Shown here: positions 1 through 5,846 of the stretch, piece by piece | Layout of the letters: each line of letters opens with the position of its first letter | How positions within the stretch are numbered: the first letter of the stretch is position 1 | Assembly (NCBI GenBank): GCA_964568355.1 | Contig: CAZMRK010000184.1 | Coordinates: forward strand, 1 to 11,879 | Source: JAJPJX01 sp964568355 | GTDB taxonomy: Bacteria > Acidobacteriota > Terriglobia > Bryobacterales > Bryobacteraceae | Length of the DNA: 11,879 bases | Reading direction: 5' to 3' | Program-made: the position numbers and the translations under genes | The notes under the pieces: generated by a model | The model's input: only the letters and a program-made list of their open reading frames with translations | What the model was told of the DNA's origin: nothing | Database searches by the model: none

Positions 1-1791
1 CGGTAGTTCGGAGCGTCGCATCGCGCTGTAGCCGTGCGGCGATCCCCAATAGATCTGGCTGTGGATACCGCGATAGAACCAGTGGTCCACATCCATCAGG
101 TTGCAGAGAATGATATCCAGCCAGCCGTCCTGGTCCAGGTCGGCCACCTGCTCGCTTACCAGCCCTACGCTCTCGAGCGCCGTTCGTTTTCCTGCCTGGA
201 AGCCTGTGACCGAACCCCAAAAGATGACCAGCCCATCCTTGAGAGACGGTACCAGCAGGTCGAGATAGCCGTCCTTGTTCAAATCGGCGATGGCGGGGAA
301 GCGCGGACCTTTTACCGGCAGGTTCTGCTCTCGCCGGAACCCTTGCGCGCTGCCGAAAAGGATCTGCGCCGTGTCGTCCTCCATGTTGGAGAACAGTAGA
401 TCCAGGTAGCCGTCGCGATCCAGATCGCCGATGGCGCAGCCAATTGCCCCGCGCGTCGGCACCTCGCTTCGACGCGACGCCGCAAGGCCGTCCTTGGCCC
501 CCCAATAGATGTAGGATCCCGCCGTTCCACCCGCGTCGCCCTCGTGCGAGCCTACCAGCAATAGATCGGTATACCCGTCGTCATTGAGGTCCGCGATGCA
601 GGATTCATACCCGCCGATCGTGGGCAGCCGTTGCATGTGGTCGGTGGAGTAGCTGCCGTCTTTGCTGCCGAAATAGATGTAGGTGTCGATGTCCCCGATC
701 GGCCTGCCCTTCGTACTGTTGGCGAAAAAGACGCTGCCGCCCGCGATTGCGACTCCTTGCGCGCCATGCGTCGGCAAACTGCTCCGGCGGCCGGCGCGAA
801 GACCGTCCGCGCCGCCCCAGTAGACATAAGAATGGATATCGAACTGGAGATCGCTGCGCGAATTGGCGAAGGCCAGATCCGCGAATCCGTCGCCGTCGAT
901 ATCGCCGATCGCGGCGTCCACCGCACCCACCGTCGGCAGGTCCAGATGCGCCGCTTCGTCGAACTGTCCGCCCGGCTTCCCCCAATATACCCGCGAGGAT
1001 GTTTCCCATTGCCGCTTCACCACCGCGCGGGTCACCACCAGGTCGGGCATGCCGTCGTGATTCAGATCCCCCACCGCCACGCGCCCGCCATGTTCCAAGG
1101 CCAGGCTCTGTTCCAGTTGGAACGCGCGATTTCGCGCCGAGTAAATGCGCGGACCCTGCGCGGTCGCGAGCACCAGGCGACGGCCCACCACCGCCGCGCC
1201 CAGACCGCCCTCCAGAGGTAGCGGCGCCGGATCCCGCAATTTGCCGCTCCAGAAGATTTTTCCGTTCTTGCCAGAGGCCGTAACCACCAGGTCTTCGACT
1301 CCATCGCCGTCCAGATCGCCGGTCGCGCAACCATTGGCGCCCGGCGTCTCGAAGCCGGTGCGCGCGCGATAAAAATATCCCTTCTCGCGGCCCCAATAGG
1401 CGTAGGAGGTCTCCACACCCACGCCGCTCGACGCGATGAAAATCAGATCTGCGCGGCCGTCGTGGTTGAGATCCGCAATGCACGCATCCTGCACGTACGG
1501 CGTCGAGACCTCGGAGTGGAAGCGTTCGTTCCACCCGTCCTTGGCGCCCCAATAGATCCAGGAATTCATCACCCGCGTGGAGTTGTCGAATCCGCGGGCG
1601 ATCACCAGCTCCGGAAAGCCGTCGCCGTTTAGATCCGCCACCCGGACCCGAACCGCTCCCGCGCCCGGGTAAGCAATCTGCTGACCGTTCCGCCCCGCTC
1701 CCCGAAAACGATATTCGTAGGAGGGCGGGACATACGAAAGATCATGGGTGTTGTTGAAAATCAGGTCGTAGTAGCCGTCGTGATTGACGTC
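1..1791 (-). repeat. Protein-level tandem repeat array (FG-GAP blades)
   Basis: This stretch encodes about 12 visible units of roughly 50-55 residues inside the left-edge FG-GAP gene. Ten carry an intact D-x-[DN]-x-D-G loop and two have lost it. The repetition is at protein level with diverged codons, so it is an old domain duplication and not a DNA satellite. The array continues past the window edge. Confidence 0.8.
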
Positions 1792-1962
1792 AAAGCGGTG
1801 CACGGTCTCGACCACCCCGTTACGGGACACGTACAGATTGGCGCCGCCTGCATCGAACTCCCCCTGGCGAAAAGCTTCGAAACCTTTCGTCTCCCAGATT
1901 TTGATGCCGGGCTGCGCTACCAGCAGCCCGGCGACGAGAAACAACAAGGACCATCGTGACAT
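1..1962 (-). CDS. Secreted FG-GAP/VCBS repeat beta-propeller protein, 3' end outside window
   Basis: The frame is open from an ATG at 1962-1960 to base 1 (654 codons, no stop), so the C-terminus is missing. Residues 1-16 form a signal peptide (basic Arg3, hydrophobic core, likely cleavage near LVA-Q), implying export. From residue 58 on, the calcium-loop motif D-x-[DN]-x-D-G recurs at about 58, 110, 164, 216, 299, 354, 458, 513, 560 and 608, each with a following hydrophobic strand and usually a [IVY]YWG strand. This is the FG-GAP/VCBS (integrin-alpha-like) propeller pattern; such proteins are exported and bind surfaces or glycans, but the ligand here is unknown. Two further blades near 254-268 and 402-416 lack the Asp loop. 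The gene starts 10 bases after the receptor gene's stop with no clear Shine-Dalgarno, suggesting translational coupling. It is a paralogue of the protein at 5847-8657. The repeat family is certain; the function is not known. Confidence 0.9.
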   Translation of the reverse strand, partial: MSRWSLLFLVAGLLVAQPGIKIWETKGFEAFRQGEFDAGGANLYVSRNGVVETVHRFDVNHDGYYDLIFNNTHDLSYVPPSYEYRFRGAGRNGQQIAYPGAGAVRVRVADLNGDGFPELVIARGFDNSTRVMNSWIYWGAKDGWNERFHSEVSTPYVQDACIADLNHDGRADLIFIASSGVGVETSYAYWGREKGYFYRARTGFETPGANGCATGDLDGDGVEDLVVTASGKNGKIFWSGKLRDPAPLPLEGGLGAAVVGRRLVLATAQGPRIYSARNRAFQLEQSLALEHGGRVAVGDLNHDGMPDLVVTRAVVKRQWETSSRVYWGKPGGQFDEAAHLDLPTVGAVDAAIGDIDGDGFADLAFANSRSDLQFDIHSYVYWGGADGLRAGRRSSLPTHGAQGVAIAGGSVFFANSTKGRPIGDIDTYIYFGSKDGSYSTDHMQRLPTIGGYESCIADLNDDGYTDLLLVGSHEGDAGGTAGSYIYWGAKDGLAASRRSEVPTRGAIGCAIGDLDRDGYLDLLFSNMEDDTAQILFGSAQGFRREQNLPVKGPRFPAIADLNKDGYLDLLVPSLKDGLVIFWGSVTGFQAGKRTALESVGLVSEQVADLDQDGWLDIILCNLMDVDHWFYRGIHSQIYWGSPHGYSAMRRSELP

Positions 1963-1972
1963 CGCGCAATGC

Positions 1973-4900
1973 TCAGAACGAAGCTCGTAATGCAAACTGA
2001 ATCTGGCGCGAGGTGCCCGCGCTCAGGATACGTCCCACGGTCGCACTGGTGAGCACGTTGCTCGGAAAGCCCAGCGGAGGCGTATTGAACAGGTTGAAGA
2101 ATTCCGACCGGAACTGGATCGAAGACGATTCCCCCAGCCGGAACGTTTTCGCCAGAGCAAAATCGAAATTCACCAGCCCCGGCCCGCTGATAATGTTCCG
2201 CCCGGCGTTGCCGAAGCAAACCAGTGGATCCTTTAGCGTGCTGTAAACGCTCTGGCTTCGGCAGTCGGGAGCCAGGGTGAAGGAAGCTGGATTAAACCAC
2301 TGGTCTGCGGTCTGGTTCTGCGGGATGCGGCTCACTCCGAGCACCGAATCGGGGTGGATCAGCGACGCCACACCTGTGTTGGCCGTGTCCACGCCTGTGT
2401 ACACCGTGAACGGCAGACCGGTGGAGGCGGTCACGATGGAGTTAAGCTGCCAGTCTCCCAGCAGCAGCGCCGCCGCGCCGCCCTGGCTCAGGTATTTTCT
2501 GCCGTGCCCGAACGGCAGGTCATAGACGAAGCTGTTCACGAAGCGGTGTTGCTGGTCGAACGCCGACCGGCCGCGCCCCTGCCCGTCGAGGTTCCAGTTG
2601 TTGATCTCCTGCGTACTGCCCACCGCGCCGCCGCGAATCTCCTGCCCCGTGTCGATCGAGCGGCCATAGGTATAGGAAGTTACCATCGTGAGCCCATGCA
2701 TGGAGCGTACTTCCGATTTCAATTGCAGCGAATGGTAGTAGCTGTTCACCCGCGGCATGGCCATCTGGAAGATGGCAGTGAAGTCGGGATTGTAGGGTCT
2801 GCGCGCATTCAGGTCTCCCGGACCGGGGTAGGGGATGTTGGCGATTCCCGAGAATGAAAGATGCCGCCCCGTGGAGCCTACATAGGACGAGGTTACCGCC
2901 CAGTTCGGTACGATCTCGCGCTGCAGGCTGAAGTTCCATTGCTGCACGTATGCCTGCGGCCATTCCATCCGTCCGTTCTTGGCCTGACCCTCGGCGAAAT
3001 AGCTGGAACTGACGGTCACGCCGGGAGGGCGCAGGTCGCGCAGCGTCAGCGAAGGATAGATCGAATTCGGCATGTCGATGATGAGGCGCGTCTGGAACGG
3101 GGGATTGCGTACCAGGTCGACCGTGGTGTTGCCGATCTGGGCATCGTAGAAAATGCCGTAGGCGGCGCGGATCACCGTGTTCTGCGGCAGGCGGTAAGCC
3201 AGGCCGATGCGCGGGGCAAAGTTCTTGTTGTTGGTATTCACAAGCCCGCGCGGAATGTCTCCGAACCCGGGTACGTTGACGCCGGCTTGAATCGGCACCG
3301 GCTTGTCTGGACCGTTCAGCGCCGGCACATAGACGCCGCCGAAGCGGTCGTATTTCTCCACCCATGGCGGCATATAGTCCCAGCGCAGGCCGAGCGTTAC
3401 CGTCAGGCTGCGGGTCGCTCGCCAGGTATCTTCCACCCACGGTCCGATGTTGGTGCGGCGGAGGTAAACCTGGCCTGACCCGTCGGTCACCTGGTTGTTG
3501 TGCGAGTAGCCCAGCAGGAAATCGGCGAACTCGCTGCCCCGGTTGACTCCGTTCGGATTGGTCACATCCGCGGTCAGCGGCGTGGCCCGGTAGTTGTAGG
3601 AAGGCAGCAGGTAGTTCAACGTCGCATTGTTCAACTGGAAACGTGTCAATTGGAAACCCATGCGCAGGGAGTGATCTCCCTTGGTGATCGAGAGGCTTTC
3701 CTGCACCTGGTAGGCGTTGTCGCGTGTCACCGTGGGGACGCCGAAATTCGCGCCGCCAAATGTGGAAATTCCATCGGAAGCGAATACGATGTTCGGTACC
3801 TCCCAGGCCGAAGGCGGCAGTCCGTCCTGCCCTACAATGCCCAACTGCGCCGGGATGTTGGTGGTGTATGCGTTCTTGTTGACGATGTTGAGGCGCAGCC
3901 GCGTGAAGCCCAGCCGGAAGTCATTGGCAATCGCCGGGCTGAAAAAGTGCGTGTCGCCGAAGGTGAAGATTTGCGGGCTCGGCTCGCGGCGGGTGCCCTG
4001 GGAGGAGAGCGCGCCCGGCGTGAAGATGGATTCATTCGACTTCGAATAGCGGCCGAAAATCTGGTCTTTCGTGCCCAGGCTGTAGTCCACGCGAATGCTG
4101 AACTGGTCGTTGGATTGCGTCTGCGGTTCGTTGTTGAGATAAGTGCCCAGGCCCAGGGGCAGCGACGCTACGTTGGGCTGGTCCACGTACTTCAGGATGC
4201 CCTGTGCGATCGGATCCAGGCGTCCGCTCGGAATCCGGTTGCCGGGGAATGGATCGCGCAGATACTGCGGATTTGTCGGCGATGCCGGCAGCGAGGAGTT
4301 GAACGCCGGATTGACGCGCGTCGTCAGCGGATCGAAGATCGGGGTCAACTGCCCGCCGGCGTTGATCCGCCCGGAGAAATCGCCCTGGCGCAGCGCGGCG
4401 CTCGGCACTACCGCCGTCGCGGTCTGCGCTTTGGCTTGCCGGAATCCTTCATAGCTGCCGAAGAAAAACAGCTTGTCTTTCTTCACCGGCCCGCCCAGCG
4501 TGCCGCCGAACTGGTTCTGGCGGAACGGCGGAATCTTCGCCGGCGCGGGCCGGTCGAAAAGGTTCTTTGCGTCCAGCCGGGAATTACGCAGAAACTCGTA
4601 AGCGCTGCCGTGGAACTGGTTCGAGCCGGAGCGCGTCACCAGGTTGATCTGCGCGCCCGCCTGCTGGCCGAATTCCGGCGAATAGCTGTTGGTCTGTACT
4701 TTGAATTCCAGGATGCTGTCGATATTCGGGCTGATCACGAATGTGTTGAAATTCGGATCGGTGTTCAGCGTCCCGTCGATGAGAAACAGGTTCGAGGCTT
4801 CGCGGTTCCCGTTCACGTTGAGTGCGGAGGAAACCGTGCCGCGCTCGGAGGCCTGCCGGCTTCCCGGCGCGGATTGCGTGGCGCCCGGCACCAGCATGGC

Positions 4901-5362
4901 CAGTTGCAGGAACTGCCGGCCGTTCAATGGCAGTTGCTGCACCTGTTTGAACTCGATCACGCTTCCCACGCTGCTCTCGTTGGTTTGCAGCAGCGGCGCC
5001 GAGGCCTGTACCGCGATCTCCTGCACCACGTCGCCCACCTCCAGCCGGGCGCCCAACTGCACCGACTGGTTGACCTGGATCTCCACTCCCTGAAACACCT
5101 GTTTCTTGAATCCCGCGTGCTCGATGGTTACGTCGTATGTCGCCGGAGGCAGGAAATCCACTTCGTACCCCCCTCGGGCATTGCTGAACGCTTCGCGCGC
5201 CACGCTGGTGGACTGGTTGCGAACGGTAATTTTGGCGCCCTCGACGGCTGCGCCTGAAGCGTCGGTAATGTCACCGGTCAGCGTCCCGGTGATCTTTTGA
5301 GCGAATAGCGGACCGGCTAGAAGCAGCAGCCCGGTTAACAATAATGGCCAACGATTCTTCAC
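1973..5362 (-). CDS. Oar-like TonB-dependent outer-membrane receptor with carboxypeptidase-regulatory domain
   Basis: This is a complete 1129-residue protein. Residues 1-21 are a signal peptide (Lys2, Leu-rich core, cleavage near LFA-Q). About 24-110 form a carboxypeptidase-regulatory-like Ig fold, with the typical GxVxDxSGAxVxGAxVxV pattern and a GGYEVDFLPPATYDV strand. About 125-245 are a TonB plug-type domain (QLPLNGRQFLQLAMLVPGA, LIDGTLNTD, EFGQQAGAQINLVTRSGSN), and the rest is a long beta-barrel ending in aromatic Phe (ALRASF). This is the large Oar-like receptor family that is heavily expanded in Acidobacteriota, and it should sit in the outer membrane. The substrate is unknown (an oligosaccharide or peptide is a guess), and I see no clear TonB box. 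The start is GTG at 5362-5360, chosen because a strong G-rich ribosome binding site lies 7 bases upstream and the signal peptide begins there. It heads a probable operon with the FG-GAP gene downstream. Confidence 0.93.
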   Translation of the reverse strand: MKNRWPLLLTGLLLLAGPLFAQKITGTLTGDITDASGAAVEGAKITVRNQSTSVAREAFSNARGGYEVDFLPPATYDVTIEHAGFKKQVFQGVEIQVNQSVQLGARLEVGDVVQEIAVQASAPLLQTNESSVGSVIEFKQVQQLPLNGRQFLQLAMLVPGATQSAPGSRQASERGTVSSALNVNGNREASNLFLIDGTLNTDPNFNTFVISPNIDSILEFKVQTNSYSPEFGQQAGAQINLVTRSGSNQFHGSAYEFLRNSRLDAKNLFDRPAPAKIPPFRQNQFGGTLGGPVKKDKLFFFGSYEGFRQAKAQTATAVVPSAALRQGDFSGRINAGGQLTPIFDPLTTRVNPAFNSSLPASPTNPQYLRDPFPGNRIPSGRLDPIAQGILKYVDQPNVASLPLGLGTYLNNEPQTQSNDQFSIRVDYSLGTKDQIFGRYSKSNESIFTPGALSSQGTRREPSPQIFTFGDTHFFSPAIANDFRLGFTRLRLNIVNKNAYTTNIPAQLGIVGQDGLPPSAWEVPNIVFASDGISTFGGANFGVPTVTRDNAYQVQESLSITKGDHSLRMGFQLTRFQLNNATLNYLLPSYNYRATPLTADVTNPNGVNRGSEFADFLLGYSHNNQVTDGSGQVYLRRTNIGPWVEDTWRATRSLTVTLGLRWDYMPPWVEKYDRFGGVYVPALNGPDKPVPIQAGVNVPGFGDIPRGLVNTNNKNFAPRIGLAYRLPQNTVIRAAYGIFYDAQIGNTTVDLVRNPPFQTRLIIDMPNSIYPSLTLRDLRPPGVTVSSSYFAEGQAKNGRMEWPQAYVQQWNFSLQREIVPNWAVTSSYVGSTGRHLSFSGIANIPYPGPGDLNARRPYNPDFTAIFQMAMPRVNSYYHSLQLKSEVRSMHGLTMVTSYTYGRSIDTGQEIRGGAVGSTQEINNWNLDGQGRGRSAFDQQHRFVNSFVYDLPFGHGRKYLSQGGAAALLLGDWQLNSIVTASTGLPFTVYTGVDTANTGVASLIHPDSVLGVSRIPQNQTADQWFNPASFTLAPDCRSQSVYSTLKDPLVCFGNAGRNIISGPGLVNFDFALAKTFRLGESSSIQFRSEFFNLFNTPPLGFPSNVLTSATVGRILSAGTSRQIQFALRASF

Positions 5363-5369
5363 GGATTTG

Positions 5370-5378
5370 CCCCCCTTT
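5370..5378 (-). promoter_or_regulatory. Ribosome binding site of the receptor gene
   Basis: Read on the minus strand, AAAGGGGGG ends 7 bases before the GTG start at 5362. This spacing supports GTG as the true start and suggests efficient translation. Confidence 0.7.
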
Positions 5379-5381
5379 GCT

Positions 5382-5397
5382 CAATTGTCGACAGTTG
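5382..5397. promoter_or_regulatory. Imperfect palindrome, candidate operator at the receptor promoter
   Basis: CAATTGTCGACAGTTG is a 16-base inverted repeat in which only one symmetric pair breaks the symmetry; its core TGTCGACA (5386-5393) is a perfect 8-base palindrome. It lies immediately downstream of the predicted transcription start of the receptor operon, where a bound repressor would block RNA polymerase. A related palindrome lies at 5742-5753. TGTC/GACA half-sites are common in operators of GntR-type regulators, but no regulator gene is present in the window. Confidence 0.4.
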
Positions 5398-5406
5398 GTA
5401 ATGTCG

Positions 5407-5435
5407 ATTATTGACCTCGATTCCTCCGATGTCAA
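5407..5435 (-). promoter_or_regulatory. Predicted sigma70-type promoter of the receptor operon
   Basis: On the minus strand TTGACA (5435-5430, 6/6 to the -35 consensus) is followed after exactly 17 bases by AATAAT (5412-5407, 5/6 to the -10 consensus). The start of transcription would fall near 5400, giving a leader of about 38 bases before the GTG. In a high-GC genome a match this good at the right place is unlikely to be accidental, but it has not been measured. Confidence 0.65.
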
Positions 5436-5502
5436 ATCCGCTCACCGACGGATGGCTACCGGGCCGCGGCCGCGAGGGAGCGTGCGTGTTTGCCGCGAGT
5501 TG

Positions 5503-5628
5503 CTAAGCGGCGCGATGTAGTTTTTCCAGCAGTTCCCGGGCTTTGTCTACCATGACATCCCCCGCGGGCTTTGGCGTAGGGAGGTTTCTGGATATAACGA
5601 TAAAACGCGGATATGTACTCTCGATCAC
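5503..5628 (-). CDS. Doubtful small ORF, 41 residues
   Basis: A GTG-started frame encodes 41 residues: a short strand-like N-terminal half (RFIVISRN) and a charged amphipathic C-terminal helix (MVDKARELLEKLHRAA) before a TAG stop. The helix has realistic protein composition, which is why it is listed. There is no convincing Shine-Dalgarno, an in-frame stop lies directly upstream of the GTG, and I know no family match. It lies upstream of the receptor promoter on the same strand, ending about 68 bases before the -35 box. It could equally be the tail of a decayed gene or chance. Confidence 0.2.
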   Translation of the reverse strand: MIESTYPRFIVISRNLPTPKPAGDVMVDKARELLEKLHRAA

Positions 5629-5741
5629 CTATGTCCGCGCTCATCCCGCCACATCCCAGTACGAGGGAGGAGCGCTCGTCATTCATGAATTGTCTCAGCA
5701 TAAACCCGGCCGCGGAATTTGCGAACGGGGCAATTTGATAA

Positions 5742-5753
5742 ACTGCCGACAGT
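5742..5753. promoter_or_regulatory. Second imperfect palindrome, candidate operator upstream of the FG-GAP gene
   Basis: ACTGCCGACAGT differs by one base from the perfect palindrome ACTGTCGACAGT. The palindrome on the receptor side (5384-5395, ATTGTCGACAGT) also differs from that consensus by one base. It sits 93 bases before the ATG at 5847. It is a candidate for the same DNA-binding regulator acting on both divergent genes. Confidence 0.3.
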
Positions 5754-5799
5754 CATCCTGCTAATAGGACAATACGTTTTGCTCCCGCGCGTCGCCGGA

Positions 5800-5828
5800 T
5801 TGACCGGCTTCCGGGTGCGTGATACGTT
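5800..5828 (+). promoter_or_regulatory. Weak candidate promoter for the second FG-GAP gene
   Basis: TTGACC (5800-5805, 5/6 to the -35 consensus) is followed after 17 bases by TACGTT (5823-5828, only 3/6 to the -10 consensus, though preceded by TGA as in an extended -10). Transcription would start near 5835, giving a leader of about 12 bases. This fits the absence of any Shine-Dalgarno before the ATG, but the -10 is poor. Confidence 0.25.
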
Positions 5829-5846
5829 CCCTCCATCGCCTCACCT

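Larger units (their letters stand above)
5363..5846. other. Divergent intergenic region between the receptor and second FG-GAP gene
   Basis: These 484 bases separate two divergently read genes and have a visibly lower GC content than the flanking genes, especially 5380-5440 and 5580-5780. I can support a promoter and an operator-like palindrome on the receptor side, a related palindrome and a weak promoter on the other side, and one doubtful small reading frame (5503-5628). There is no RNA gene, convincing terminator hairpin or mobile-element remnant that I can recognise. Confidence 0.6.

Noticed and set aside
605..1552. Minus-strand frame of 315 codons in another phase inside the left-edge FG-GAP gene
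   Set aside because: The translation is Arg/Gly-rich low complexity, whereas the overlapping frame gives clear FG-GAP motifs from 1962 to 1.
3500..5257. Open frame of 585 codons on the plus strand
   Set aside because: It is the exact antisense of the receptor gene. The translation is rich in Arg, Ala and Gly without domains, and it arises because high-GC sense codons give few antisense stops.
5386..5407. Direct repeat of TGTCGA 16 bases apart (5386 and 5402) as a tandem operator
   Set aside because: Six bases is too short to be meaningful by itself. The first copy is already explained as half of the palindrome, and the second lacks its symmetric partner.
5543..5764. Plus-strand frame of 73 codons in the intergenic region
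   Set aside because: It needs a TTG start, has no ribosome binding site or recognisable motif, and overlaps the candidate operator region.
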